NCBI RefSeq assembly: GCF_017874715.1
Contig: NZ_JAGGLR010000038.1
Coordinates: forward strand, 1-64,000
Direction: 5' to 3'
DNA from: Streptomyces iranensis
Lineage (GTDB): Bacteria > Actinomycetota > Actinomycetes > Streptomycetales > Streptomycetaceae
Length of the DNA: 64,000 bases
Part shown: one piece after another, positions 36,300 to 44,423 of the stretch
How the letters are laid out: every line of letters begins with the position of its first letter
Numbering within the stretch: position 1 is the first letter of the stretch
Made by a program: the position numbers and the translations under genes
The notes under the pieces: generated by a model
Seen by the model: the letters and a program-made list of their open reading frames with translations, nothing else
What the model was told of the DNA's origin: nothing
Databases searched by the model: none

Positions 36300-37334
36300 T
36301 CAGTCCTTGTAGGTGTCCTGGACCTTGATCTGACCGTCGATGATCTTCTTCTTGGCCGCCTCGATCTTCGGCTTGATGTCGTTGATGAAGCCGCCGGAGT
36401 AGGAGAGGGAGACGCCGCCGCGCTTGAGGTCGTAGCTCTGGACGCCGCTCTCGGGCTTCTTGTCCTTCACGACGCTCTTGATGAAGTCGTAGACCGAACC
36501 GTCCACGGTCTTGACCATGGAGGTCAGGATCGCCTTCTTGTACTGGGCCAGGCCCTTGTCGTAGTACTGGTCGCCGTCGACGCCGATCGACCAGGTGCCC
36601 TTCTTACCGGCGGTCGCCTCGATGGCGCCCGCGCCGGAGCCGCCGGCCGCGGAGAAGATCACGTCGACCTTGTTGGAGAGCATGCCCTCGGCGATGTCCT
36701 TGCCGCGGTCCGGCATGCCGAAGCCCTTGGGCGAACCGACCTGCACCCACTGGACGTCCAGGGATGCCTTGGGGTTGGTGTCCTTCAGGCCCTGCTGGAA
36801 GCCGCCCGCGAACTTCTTGATCAGCGCGCTGTCGGTGCCGCCGATGAAGCCGACCTTGTCGGACTTGGTCTTCAGCCCCGCTGCGACGCCGGCGAGGTAG
36901 GAGCCCTCGTGCTCGGCGGAGACCAGGCTGGCCACGTTCTTGGCGTCGACGACCGAGTCGACGATGGCGAAGTCGGTGTCCTTGTACTTCTTGGCGGCCT
37001 TGGTGAGCGAGGGGGTCCACGCGTAGCCGACGCCCACGACGGGGTTGTAGCCCGCCTCGGCGAGGCTCGCCAGCTTGTCGTAGCGATCGGCGTCCGTGTC
37101 GCCGTCCTTCGCCGTCAGCTCCTTGCCCTTGACGTCGAAGTCCTTCAGTGCCTTGTCATAGCCCTTGGCGGCGGAGTCGTTGAAGGAGTGGTCCCCACGG
37201 CCGCCCACGTCGTAAGCCAGACCGATACCGGCGTCCTTGCTTCCCTCTTCGGAACTGCTGCCACACGCGGTGACGGAAAATGCGAGAGCCGCGGTGGCAA
37301 TGCCCGCGACAGCTATCGTGGATACCCGGCGCAC
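36300..37334 (-). CDS. bmpA: BmpA/Med-type nucleoside-binding lipoprotein
   Basis: 344 residues. A lipoprotein signal ends at SVTAC with Cys24. The fold is the Bmp/PnrA class of nucleoside-binding proteins (DHSFNDSAAKGYD, VVGVGYAW, FIGGTDSALIKKFAGGFQQG, GVDGDQ). It is the first gene of the importer operon. GTG 37334 follows GAGGGGA. A promoter with a half-degenerate nucleoside-regulon operator lies about 50 bp upstream. Confidence 0.93.
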   Translation of the reverse strand: MRRVSTIAVAGIATAALAFSVTACGSSSEEGSKDAGIGLAYDVGGRGDHSFNDSAAKGYDKALKDFDVKGKELTAKDGDTDADRYDKLASLAEAGYNPVVGVGYAWTPSLTKAAKKYKDTDFAIVDSVVDAKNVASLVSAEHEGSYLAGVAAGLKTKSDKVGFIGGTDSALIKKFAGGFQQGLKDTNPKASLDVQWVQVGSPKGFGMPDRGKDIAEGMLSNKVDVIFSAAGGSGAGAIEATAGKKGTWSIGVDGDQYYDKGLAQYKKAILTSMVKTVDGSVYDFIKSVVKDKKPESGVQSYDLKRGGVSLSYSGGFINDIKPKIEAAKKKIIDGQIKVQDTYKD

Positions 37335-37387
37335 GAGGGTCCCCTCTGATGATCTCGAAGCGCCCCTTGCGGCGCTGGCTCCGGCGC

Positions 37388-37403
37388 ATCGTAACGCGCG
37401 TAG
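37388..37403 (-). promoter_or_regulatory. Half-degenerate nucleoside operator and promoter of bmpA operon
   Basis: On the minus strand CTACGCGCGTTA (37403-37392) keeps one perfect half of the CTACGCGCGTAG site. TACGAT (37393-37388) overlaps it as a -10 candidate. Transcription would start near 37381, giving a leader of about 47 nt. The weaker site may mean milder repression. Confidence 0.65.
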
Positions 37404-37469
37404 ATGCCAGATAAAGGCCCCTTAGGAAGCCGTTATCGGATCGTCGCGAACCTCTCGTGTCCGCCAGGT

Positions 37470-38624
37470 CTACACAACGTTCCAGCCGGGTAAAACGGCC
37501 GCGATTACGCCCGGGTACGTCCCTGTATGTGCCCAGCGGGCGAGGGGCGTGTCAGGTGAGCGGAGCCAGAGCCGCTGTCCGCCGGGGGACACGGTCAGCC
37601 CGAAGTCGCCGGGGTCCGGGCTGCCGTCGTTCACGTACGCCTTGTGCACGGCGGTGGCCTCGTCCCACAGCCGCCGTGGGCCGTACTGCCACACCTCCTG
37701 CCGGGTGACCGTGGCCGCCGACCCGTTCCGATCGTGGAGCCAGATCTGATACCCGCCGTCCGGTGCTCCGTCGGCCATGACCACACCCGGCAGTTTCGCG
37801 CCCGCGTAGAGGGCGAAACCGAGGCCCGCCATGGTCTCGGCGGGAAGCGCGCCGGTGCTGCTGCGCCGACCGGTTCCGCTGTCCACCGGGAGGTCCGGGC
37901 CAGGGCGCTCCGAGCGCATCGGCATGAACCGGGCACCGCCGACGAACCGGCCGGAGGCCACCCCGTCACCGCCCACGTCGAGCCGCACCAGAGCCCCGGA
38001 CCAGATGTCCCCCGCCAGCGGGGCGAGGATGAGCCCGCCCGGCTTGGTCTGCCGTACCCATGCGTACGGGATGCGGCGCACCGAACAGGTCGCGATGATC
38101 CGGTCGTACGGCGCCCCGGACTCCCACCCCCGTGCGCCGTCGCCCCATACGACGTCGGGGCTGTACCCGGCCTCCTCGATGACCTTCGCGGCCTTCTCCG
38201 CCAGCACGGGGTCGACCTCGACGGTGGTGACGTTCTGGCTCCCCAGACGCGCGGCGAGCAGCGCGGCGTTCCAGCCGCTGCCGGTGCCGATCTCCAACAC
38301 CCGCTGCCCGTCGGCGACCTCGAGCGCGGTGAGCATGCGGGCCACCATCGTGGGCATGGAGTTGGACGAGGTCGCGATACCCGGACCGTCACGCTGCCCG
38401 TCGTCCACCTGCGTCACGATCGGCACATCCCGGTAGACGAGGTCCCACCAGGCCACGTCCGTCGTGACGGAAACGCATGTGGCCCGCTGCTCCCAGATGT
38501 CACCGGGGATGAAGTGGTGGCGTGGAACGGCGTCGAAGGCCGGACGCCAGGCGTCCGGCAGCTCGCCGGAGGCGGCGAGAACTTCCAGCAACGCCGCGTG
38601 ACGCGGTCGCCAGTCCTCGGGCAT
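37470..38624 (-). CDS. Protein-L-isoaspartate O-methyltransferase homologue of RiPP type
   Basis: 384 residues. N-terminal PIMT features are PRHHFIP (35-41), a SxxSMPTMVARML segment and SAM motif VLEIGTGSGWNAALLA (about 109-124). About 170 further residues (GYQIWLHDRNGSA, WQYGPRRLWDE, LTVSPGGQRLWL) resemble the accessory domain of PIMTs tied to RiPP clusters (graspetide or imiditide type). No ATP-grasp ligase or lanthionine synthetase is near. It starts 5 bp after a 34-residue peptide gene, likely its substrate. A TTA codon encodes Leu378, so bldA is needed. Confidence 0.85.
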   Translation of the reverse strand: MPEDWRPRHAALLEVLAASGELPDAWRPAFDAVPRHHFIPGDIWEQRATCVSVTTDVAWWDLVYRDVPIVTQVDDGQRDGPGIATSSNSMPTMVARMLTALEVADGQRVLEIGTGSGWNAALLAARLGSQNVTTVEVDPVLAEKAAKVIEEAGYSPDVVWGDGARGWESGAPYDRIIATCSVRRIPYAWVRQTKPGGLILAPLAGDIWSGALVRLDVGGDGVASGRFVGGARFMPMRSERPGPDLPVDSGTGRRSSTGALPAETMAGLGFALYAGAKLPGVVMADGAPDGGYQIWLHDRNGSAATVTRQEVWQYGPRRLWDEATAVHKAYVNDGSPDPGDFGLTVSPGGQRLWLRSPDTPLARWAHTGTYPGVIAAVLPGWNVV

Positions 38625-38629
38625 GGCCC

Positions 38630-38734
38630 TCACTTCTCCCTCGGGGGCAGTGTGCCGTCCGGCGGGGGCGGTGGCGGGGGCGTCCATGGCTTGATCGGGG
38701 CGGGATCGCCGTTGTACTTGTTCTCGGCGGTCAT
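38630..38734 (-). CDS. 34-residue proline-rich peptide, candidate RiPP precursor
   Basis: The perfect ribosome site AGGAGGT lies 6-7 bases before ATG 38734. The peptide is hydrophilic: charged N-terminus with Asn8-Gly9, then PIKPW (13-17), seven consecutive prolines (19-25), Asp26-Gly27 and a short LPPREK tail. Asn-Gly and Asp-Gly are the classic aspartimide/isoaspartate sites. The next gene is a PIMT homologue and the one before has a CxxC motif. A precursor role is inference; no family match is recognised. Confidence 0.65.
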   Translation of the reverse strand: MTAENKYNGDPAPIKPWTPPPPPPPDGTLPPREK

Positions 38735-38738
38735 AGTT

Positions 38739-38951
38739 CTACCTCCTGGGTGCGGGTGCTTGGGCGTCTGCGTTGGAGGCGCATTCCGGCCGGGCCTGCC
38801 GCGCAGCCTCCTCATAGGCACGGAGCAGCCGCTCCCCGGTCTCACACCCGGCACCGGGTGTCCGGCAGGCGAGGCAGCCCGCGGCGTGCTCGATGGCGGC
38901 GCGCCACGCCTCGTCGGCGAACGGATCCTTGGTTTGCTCGGCGGCCGTCAT
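38739..38951 (-). CDS. Small CxxC protein, copy 1
   Basis: 70 residues. Core is AAIEHAAGCLACRTPGAGC followed by ETGERLLRAYEEA, so CxxC plus a third Cys. A near copy is encoded at 43589-43813 on the other strand. The start overlaps the upstream stop by ATGA and has AGGA upstream. Function unknown; the Cys pattern suggests metal binding or a redox role. Confidence 0.8.
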   Translation of the reverse strand: MTAAEQTKDPFADEAWRAAIEHAAGCLACRTPGAGCETGERLLRAYEEAARQARPECASNADAQAPAPRR

Positions 38952-39550
38952 CGAGTCCTGCCCTGGTCGAGCGCGCGGCGCCTTGCGGCGGCCTCGGCGA
39001 CGGCATCGCGCTGGTAGGTCCCGGTATGGCGCGGGCAGGCGTAGATGGTGCGTCCGGCTCCGCTGCCGCCGTGCTGGACGTCGACGATGACCGGTTCGTC
39101 GGTGGGGAGTTCGCAGCGATAGCAGGTCCGGCGGCCCTGCGGGACCGGGCCCAGCTCGGCGCGGTCGGCCTCGGCCAGCGCTTCCCACAGCTTGAAGGCG
39201 TCGGTGAGGTAGTGATCTGCCGAGAGCGGCACGCGCCAGTGGGTGCCGGGGCCCTCCGTCCTGGAGGTGGGCGGCACGCCGAGGTAGGTGCGCTCGTCGG
39301 TCAGCTCGGTGAGGACGCGGACCTGCCGCAGGCGCCAGCTCTCAGCGGAACCCACCTCGATGAACCAGTAGAGAGTCCCGTACTTGTCCTGGATGACGGC
39401 GCCGGTGTCGTCACCGAGCAGTTCCAGGGCGCGCTCGCCGACGAGGGGCGCGGCCCGCACGGAGTCCCACCATTTGCCTGCGGGTAACGCCTCGACATCC
39501 ACGGCGGGCGGTGGCATCCACGGCAAGCGACAGGCGTCGTTCGACTTCAT
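38948..39550 (-). CDS. Hypothetical protein with C-terminal zinc-ribbon-like motif
   Basis: 200 residues. The first 150 residues form an unrecognised alpha/beta domain (KWWDSVRAAPLVGERALELL, YWFIEVGSAESWRLRQV). Near the end CYRCELPTDEP and YACPRHTGTYQ place Cys/Cys and Cys/His pairs that could bind zinc. It is the first gene of the four-gene operon with GGGAG five bases before ATG 39550. Leu22 is a TTA codon. It resembles proteins encoded beside XRE regulators in Streptomyces, of unknown role. Confidence 0.72.
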   Translation of the reverse strand: MKSNDACRLPWMPPPAVDVEALPAGKWWDSVRAAPLVGERALELLGDDTGAVIQDKYGTLYWFIEVGSAESWRLRQVRVLTELTDERTYLGVPPTSRTEGPGTHWRVPLSADHYLTDAFKLWEALAEADRAELGPVPQGRRTCYRCELPTDEPVIVDVQHGGSGAGRTIYACPRHTGTYQRDAVAEAAARRRALDQGRTR

Positions 39551-39631
39551 GGTTTCTCCCGACATTATCGGAGAAGGGTTGGCACACATCGAGATTGGTG
39601 GCGTGACAGCGATCACGGAATATCCGGCAGG

Positions 39632-39650
39632 TGTTACCGAGGCGGTAATA
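39632..39650. promoter_or_regulatory. Inverted repeat TTACCG-AGG-CGGTAA, possible XRE operator
   Basis: TTACCG (39634-39639) and CGGTAA (39643-39648) are perfect inverted halves in the 163-bp divergent promoter region between the operon and the XRE-TPR gene. It is a good candidate site for that regulator. Confidence 0.5.
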
Positions 39651-39713
39651 CGCTCGTTCTTGGTTCGGTACACAGCATCGGTGCGCTTACGATCAACCGG
39701 AGTTGGACCGCCT

Positions 39714-41168
39714 ATGAACGCCACCACCCCCGGCCCGCTCGCCCCGGACGTCCTCGACAGAGACGACCTGCGCCGAGCCCTGGAAGAGCACGACTTCGCC
39801 GCCGCGTTCACCCTGATCAAAAAATGGGGCGGACTGTCACAAAACCGAATCGCCGCAGCCTGTCGGCTCACCCCAGGCAAGGTCTCCACGATCATGAACG
39901 GATCCAGTCGGGTCACTTCCATAGAGGTCATCCGCCGGATCGCGGACGGGCTACACATCCCCGGACAGCTCGTCGGCCTCGCGCCCCGGCCATGGGAAAG
40001 CGCAGACTCCGCGCCCCAAGAATTACAGACAGCCCGCGCCCACCCAGAGCAAGCAGATACCGACGCCGTACCGTGGCGGCCAGACGCCACCGTCGACTTG
40101 GCCGCCAACCTCACCAGGAGCGACCTGATGGACCGCCGAGCCGTGACGCGCTCCCTCGCGGGCATCGTCACCGGTGCGCCGCTTCTCGACACTCTCGACG
40201 GGTGGCGCACACCCGCCGCAGCCGACGGCCGACCACGTCGCCCCGGCCGCCTGGGCACTCGCGAAGTGGACGAGCTGGAAACCACCGCGCGCGCCTTCCG
40301 CCAGTGGGGCCGCGCCGGTGGAAGCGGCCTCTGCAGAAAGGCCGTCGTAGGGCAGCTCGCTGAGGTGGCTGCCGCCCTCGACGAGCACCAGGCCCCGGCG
40401 GTCGAACGGCGTCTCTACACCGTCATGGCCGAACTCGCAGGCACAGCGGCCTCCATGTCATGGGACATAGGCCAGCAGCGCCGTGCCCAGGACTACTATC
40501 GGCTGGCACTCCGAGCGGCTCACGCCGGTGGCAACTCCCTCTTCGGCGCAAACGTGCTGGCGGGCATGGCCCGGCAGATGCTGTACCAAGACCGGCCACA
40601 CGACGCCTTGGAACTGGTGCGCCTGGCCCAGGACGGCGTGCGCCGCACTGCTGGTTCCAGGCTGCGGGCGATGCTCCACACCCGCGAGGCGTGGGCACTG
40701 GCCAGCATGGATCGCCCGTCAGGTTTCCGCCGCGCAACCGCACAGGCCGCCGACGCGCTCGGCTCCATTGACCGGAACGAAACCGAGTCGTACTGGATCG
40801 GCTACTTCAACGAAGCCGAGCTTGCCGGAGTCACCGGAGGCAGACTCCTGGAGATGGCTCGCTCCCAGCCCCGTGCCTACGCGGACCAGGCTGCCGACCA
40901 TATCCGTACCGCCCTGGAACAGCGGGGCCCGGAAGCCGGCCGCGGCTACGCCCTCGACTGGATCGGCCTGGCCGAATGCGCCTTCCTTCTGGGCGACACG
41001 CAGAGCGCGGCCGACTACGCGCAACGCGCTGTCGACGCCGCGTCCAGCCTTCGCTCCGGTCGCGTGCGCGTACAGCTGGCACAGCTGTACCCCTACACAG
41101 TGGGAGACGGCGTACCCCGGGCCGTGGCTGACGTGCGCGGTAGCATCCGGAGCCTGCTGACCGCATGA
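39714..41168 (+). CDS. XRE helix-turn-helix regulator with TPR-like domain
   Basis: 484 residues. HTH at about 40-63 (LSQNRIAAACRLTPGKVSTIMNG). The C-terminal two thirds is helical with TPR-like repeats (AQDYYRLALRAAHAGGN, ALELVRLAQDGVR, AADYAQRAVDAASS), as in the NsdA-type regulator family. Such repeats often bind peptides. A TTA codon at Leu104 makes it bldA-dependent. It is divergent from the PIMT operon and 13 bp ahead of the SLOG gene. ATG 39714 follows GGAG/GGA; upstream in-frame sequence overlaps the operator. Confidence 0.87.
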   Translation: MNATTPGPLAPDVLDRDDLRRALEEHDFAAAFTLIKKWGGLSQNRIAAACRLTPGKVSTIMNGSSRVTSIEVIRRIADGLHIPGQLVGLAPRPWESADSAPQELQTARAHPEQADTDAVPWRPDATVDLAANLTRSDLMDRRAVTRSLAGIVTGAPLLDTLDGWRTPAAADGRPRRPGRLGTREVDELETTARAFRQWGRAGGSGLCRKAVVGQLAEVAAALDEHQAPAVERRLYTVMAELAGTAASMSWDIGQQRRAQDYYRLALRAAHAGGNSLFGANVLAGMARQMLYQDRPHDALELVRLAQDGVRRTAGSRLRAMLHTREAWALASMDRPSGFRRATAQAADALGSIDRNETESYWIGYFNEAELAGVTGGRLLEMARSQPRAYADQAADHIRTALEQRGPEAGRGYALDWIGLAECAFLLGDTQSAADYAQRAVDAASSLRSGRVRVQLAQLYPYTVGDGVPRAVADVRGSIRSLLTA

Positions 41169-41181
41169 TGAGGAAGGCGCG

Positions 41182-41670
41182 ATGACGACGATCGCTGTGA
41201 CGGGGCACATGGACATCACCGACGCGTCGATGCCGCTGGTGCGGGGAGAGCTGGACAAGATCCTTGCCGCCTATGAGCCCTCCGGCCTGGTAGGAGTGTC
41301 GTGCATCGCGAAAGGCAGCGACAGCCTCTTCGCGGACGCGGTCCTGGCCGCAGGCGGGCGCCTGGCCGTGGTGATCCCTTCAGAGGACTACCGGCAGGCG
41401 AAGGTGAAGCCAGAGCATGCCGAAACTTTCGACCGGCTGGTAGAGGCGGCGGACGAAGTGCTGGTGATGCCTCATGCCACGGCAAACCGTCAAGCGTACG
41501 AAGCGGCGAACGCCGTGCTGTTGGAGCGTGCCGATCGGCTGGTGGCCGTGTGGAACGGCCGGCCGCCCACGGGCAAGGGCGGCGGGACGGCGGACGTGGT
41601 GCACCAGGCGCGCGAGGCAGACATCCCTGTGGATGTCGTCTGGCCGGACGGGGCGTCCCGCCGGGCATGA
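41182..41670 (+). CDS. SLOG-fold (LOG/DprA-like) nucleotide-binding protein
   Basis: 162 residues. TIAVTGHMDI at the start, GVSCIAKGSDSLFADA, and near the end VAVWNGRPPTGKGGGTADVV are SLOG-superfamily motifs for binding or processing a nucleotide or related ligand. AGGAAGG lies before ATG 41182. Coupled to the XRE-TPR gene, it could make or sense the signal that the regulator answers to; this is inference. A terminator follows. Confidence 0.78.
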   Translation: MTTIAVTGHMDITDASMPLVRGELDKILAAYEPSGLVGVSCIAKGSDSLFADAVLAAGGRLAVVIPSEDYRQAKVKPEHAETFDRLVEAADEVLVMPHATANRQAYEAANAVLLERADRLVAVWNGRPPTGKGGGTADVVHQAREADIPVDVVWPDGASRRA

Positions 41671-41680
41671 CGAAAGCCCC

Positions 41681-41701
41681 CCGGCCCGGCACGCGGGCCG
41701 G
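41681..41701. terminator. Terminator between SLOG gene and XRE gene
   Basis: CCGGCCCG (41681-41688) pairs with CGGGCCGG (41694-41701), 5-base loop, between convergent genes. Confidence 0.7.
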
Positions 41702-41724
41702 ACGGGAGCCCGTCGCGCTCATAG

Positions 41725-42576
41725 TCAGTGCAGGGCTTCGATGGCCTTCAGGATCAATGCCCGCGCCTTGGCCCCGTACACGGCCATGCCGCGCAGTTGC
41801 TCGAACGCCTTCCCGTACATAGCGATCTCTGACGGCTGAGTGACGTTCACTTCGGCGGAGAGCAACTCGACGGACACCAGCGTGTCGTCGTGCACGTCGA
41901 ATGTCTCCTGCGGCCACAGAACTCGCTCGCGCGTTCCGGCCGGGATGATGCCGAACGACACCTGCGGCAGGGCCCCCGCAGTCAGCAAGTAGCCCAGTTG
42001 GGCAGCCATCGCTTCCGCGTTGCCGAGCTGGTAATAGAGCACGGCCTCCTCGATGAGAAACACATAACGGTGTCCCGGCTCGTGGATGACCTGCGACCGC
42101 TCAAGGCGGGCCGCCGCAGCCTCCGCCCCGTCGTCGGGGACCTCAAGGAACCGGGCATTCATCGACAGCAGCGCCCTCGCGTAGCCCTCCGTCTGCAACA
42201 GGCCGGGGACCAGGACTGGCGAATAGACGCGCAGCAGTTTCGTCGACCGGTACAGCTGTGTGTAGCTGTCCTGGAGCTTGGCCAAGCCGGTCCGGACACG
42301 GCGCCGCCACTCCCGGTAGAGGGACTCGGCGTGCTGCGACGCCGCGATCAGGTCCACGACCTGGTCGGAAGCGTCTACCTCGCGGCACCACAGGCGAATA
42401 TCCGTCGGTGAGGGCGGGGTGCGGGCGTTCTCGATCCTGGATGTCTTGGCGTGGTGCCAGCCGCACCGGGAGGCCAGCTCAGTAACCGTCAGTCCGGCAT
42501 TTCTCCTCAGGTCGCGCAGCTGGCGCGCCACGTTCTCGCGGGCGGCTTGGGCTGAGGATGACGGTGAGATGGACAT
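41725..42576 (-). CDS. XRE regulator with DUF5753 (Scr1-type antitoxin-like)
   Basis: 283 residues. XRE HTH at about 18-60 (LTVTELASRCGWHHAKTSRIEN), then the DUF5753 domain (LVPGLLQTEGYARALL, FLIEEAVLYYQLG, PQVSFGIIPAG). These actinomycete regulators (WhiJ-like) nearly always sit beside small partner genes and influence development or antibiotic production. Here DUF6879 and an 85-residue protein are upstream in the same operon. No close ribosome site is visible. Confidence 0.9.
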   Translation of the reverse strand: MSISPSSSAQAARENVARQLRDLRRNAGLTVTELASRCGWHHAKTSRIENARTPPSPTDIRLWCREVDASDQVVDLIAASQHAESLYREWRRRVRTGLAKLQDSYTQLYRSTKLLRVYSPVLVPGLLQTEGYARALLSMNARFLEVPDDGAEAAAARLERSQVIHEPGHRYVFLIEEAVLYYQLGNAEAMAAQLGYLLTAGALPQVSFGIIPAGTRERVLWPQETFDVHDDTLVSVELLSAEVNVTQPSEIAMYGKAFEQLRGMAVYGAKARALILKAIEALH

Positions 42577-42598
42577 GAACTGACCGTGGTGCTCCCTG

Positions 42599-43132
42599 TT
42601 AGTGGATCTCGTACTGGTCGTGTGGGATCGCGCGATCCCACACCGCTTCGAACGCGTCCGAGCACTGCTTGACGATGACTGGCTCGGTCCGCAACTCCAT
42701 GTCCGGGTCGGCCCAATTGCCGTCTCCGCTGAAGTGGTTGAACAGAACCTGCGTCCCGTCGAAGAGCCACAGGTCTGCGCCCGGAAGCATCAGGTCGACG
42801 GCCTGTCGGCGGGGAAGCCACCGCACCTGCTCGCCTGCGGCGACGTTCACGACAGCGCCAGCATGTTCGTAGCGGATGTAGTCGGTGACCGGCTCTGACA
42901 CGATCCGGGCCCGGCGCACGACGAGGCCACGTGCGACGGCGCGGGAGATCATGTCGGTCCACGGCGCCCAGTACTCGGAGGTCGGGTCGACGTCCCGGCG
43001 CCCGGTGGCCAGCCAGGTATTGAAGTCGTCGGCTTCGTCGCCGACGGCGTATTGGTCGCGCATCTCGAGGTGTACTGCGGAGTGCTGCGCAGCCTGGAAC
43101 AGTTCGTCAAAGCTGGGCACGTTCTGCGGCAT
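42599..43132 (-). CDS. DUF6879 family protein
   Basis: 177 residues with the family landmarks FDELFQAAQHSAVHLEMRDQY and LMLPGADLWLFDGTQVLFNHF. DUF6879 proteins are encoded next to DUF5753 regulators and may be their regulated partner or toxin-like effector. GGGAGG lies six bases before ATG 43132. It overlaps the preceding gene by 26 bp. Confidence 0.88.
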   Translation of the reverse strand: MPQNVPSFDELFQAAQHSAVHLEMRDQYAVGDEADDFNTWLATGRRDVDPTSEYWAPWTDMISRAVARGLVVRRARIVSEPVTDYIRYEHAGAVVNVAAGEQVRWLPRRQAVDLMLPGADLWLFDGTQVLFNHFSGDGNWADPDMELRTEPVIVKQCSDAFEAVWDRAIPHDQYEIH

Positions 43133-43364
43133 CGCAAGCCTCCCTCAGGACCGGGACCAGACGGGCCGGGATACGGATGACCGTTTCGTGCTCGGGAATA
43201 CCAGGGGCGTGCCCCGGCGCCGGCGTCTGAACGCACTGGGTGCGGGTGGCGTCATCGGCGGTGTAGCCCAGGATCACGATGTCCGCAGTCTCCTGGTCCA
43301 CCCAGGCCGTGGGTGATCCGTTCTTGCCGGTGTCGGGGTCGATCCCGATGAACTGTAAGGGCAT
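43107..43364 (-). CDS. Small hypothetical protein, first gene of the XRE/DUF6879 operon
   Basis: 85 residues beginning MPLQFIGIDPDTGKNGSP. The domain is conserved beside DUF6879 genes as remembered, but has no known function. GGGAG lies before ATG 43364. Leu3 is a TTA codon, so the operon may wait for bldA tRNA. Its 3' end overlaps the DUF6879 gene by 26 bp. Confidence 0.72.
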   Translation of the reverse strand: MPLQFIGIDPDTGKNGSPTAWVDQETADIVILGYTADDATRTQCVQTPAPGHAPGIPEHETVIRIPARLVPVLREACDAAERAQL

Positions 43365-43588
43365 GGTCGTCTCCCGTGTCGTGCGCAGATGTGCACCAAT
43401 TTCCTCCGGTGGTGTGGCCTCGTCAAGGACACGAATAAGCCTTGTAGCACGGTGGAACCTTGCACGCACATCCATGCACATCGCTGGCTGTACTGCGCAT
43501 CTCACTCCTAGTGTCGCCGGGTACGCCCAAACCCCGGCGAGGCGGCGGAGCCTCCCGGGGCGCGGCCAACGCCACGAGGAGCGCCAGC

Positions 43589-43813
43589 ATGGCCACTTCC
43601 ACCGCCCAGAAGGTCATCGTCCACGACGACGAGAACACCACTGCCCCGTGCGAGGCGGGCCTCCAGCTCCGCGAGGAGTGGCGCACGGTCCTGGAGCACG
43701 CCGCAGGCTGCCTGGCCTGCCGGACGCCCGGCGCCGTCTGCTCGGAGGGCGGGCGGCTGCTACGCACCTACGAGGAGGCCGTGCGCCAGACCCGGTCGGG
43801 AGGCAGCGCATGA
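43589..43813 (+). CDS. Small CxxC protein, copy 2
   Basis: 74 residues. Shares LEHAAGCLACRTPGA, a third Cys and RLLRTYEEAVRQ with the protein at 38739-38951. GAGGAG lies before ATG 43589. It is divergent from the XRE/DUF6879 operon. Its stop codon overlaps the start of a possible 47-residue frame. Function unknown. Confidence 0.8.
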   Translation: MATSTAQKVIVHDDENTTAPCEAGLQLREEWRTVLEHAAGCLACRTPGAVCSEGGRLLRTYEEAVRQTRSGGSA

Positions 43814-43953
43814 GGCACCATCGCCAGCCTTCTGCCGCGCGGGCAGCACCGCTCGTCTTGCATGCCGCCCGGATGCACATGCCGCTCCGCGCGGTCCCCG
43901 CACTGCTGGTGCTCGGAGTCCGCCGCTGCTTCGGGAGTACTCAGGCCCCATAA
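43810..43953 (+). CDS. Possible 47-residue coupled peptide
   Basis: ATG 43810 overlaps the upstream stop as ATGA. The frame begins MRHHRQPSAARAAP and ends CFGSTQAP. Third-position GC is lower than in neighbours and no domain is present. It is listed because of the coupling and the parallel with the peptide gene after copy 1; it may be chance. Confidence 0.3.
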   Translation: MRHHRQPSAARAAPLVLHAARMHMPLRAVPALLVLGVRRCFGSTQAP

Positions 43954-44213
43954 ACCGGGGTGGGCTGCTGATGTTCCGGGCCCCGTACCGGACGACGGCG
44001 CCGACGGCCCGCCCTCCAAGACCCCCTGCCGGTCGATACAGCCAGGCACGGCCACCGACAAGGCAGAGGTGAAGGGACTCCGGCCGAGACCGCGGGCCGG
44101 AGTCCCGTCCAGCAAGGCTCGCCCCGAGCTCCCGCTTGCAGGCCAGTGGCCGGGACGAGCACCGCGCCATCGCGCGGGGACACCCCTGCGCGAGTGAACT
44201 CACCGGAGGCCCC
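43954..44213. other. Gap with one terminator-like hairpin
   Basis: GGGACTCCGGCC (44074-44085) and GGCCGGAGTCCC (44095-44106) form a perfect 12-bp stem with a 9-base loop. No other gene or signal is recognised in the 260-bp gap. Confidence 0.6.
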
Positions 44214-44342
44214 ATGCGATTACAGCACGTCGTCGTCCGTCAGGACCCCGAGGACGGCGACACCATGCCGGACACCGACGCCCCGTCACCGAGCGGCCGG
44301 ACACCCGGCGACTCGGACGACGGCCGCCAGTACGCCAACTAG
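44214..44342 (+). CDS. 42-residue acidic peptide
   Basis: CGGAGG lies four bases before ATG 44214. The chain is rich in Asp, Pro, Gly and Ser, with Asp-Gly at two places (EDGD, DDGR), and ends GRQYAN. Leu3 is a TTA codon. No family is recognised. It could be a second precursor or a signal peptide; this is speculation from size, site and context. Confidence 0.5.
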   Translation: MRLQHVVVRQDPEDGDTMPDTDAPSPSGRTPGDSDDGRQYAN

Positions 44343-44423
44343 CCGACGTACGGCGCCCGGGGCAAACGGCGACCCGCGCTCCGGAAGCGCGGGCCGCCAC
44401 CCACCGCGCAGGAGGTACTCCGG

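Noticed and set aside
34602..37349. 915-codon plus-strand frame opposite nupA and bmpA
   Set aside because: Antisense to a well-supported operon; sequence is low-complexity Gly/Val/Asp/His.
37470..38624. Ordinary protein-repair PIMT
   Set aside because: Repair PIMTs are about 210 residues; this has about 170 extra residues and a peptide gene directly upstream.
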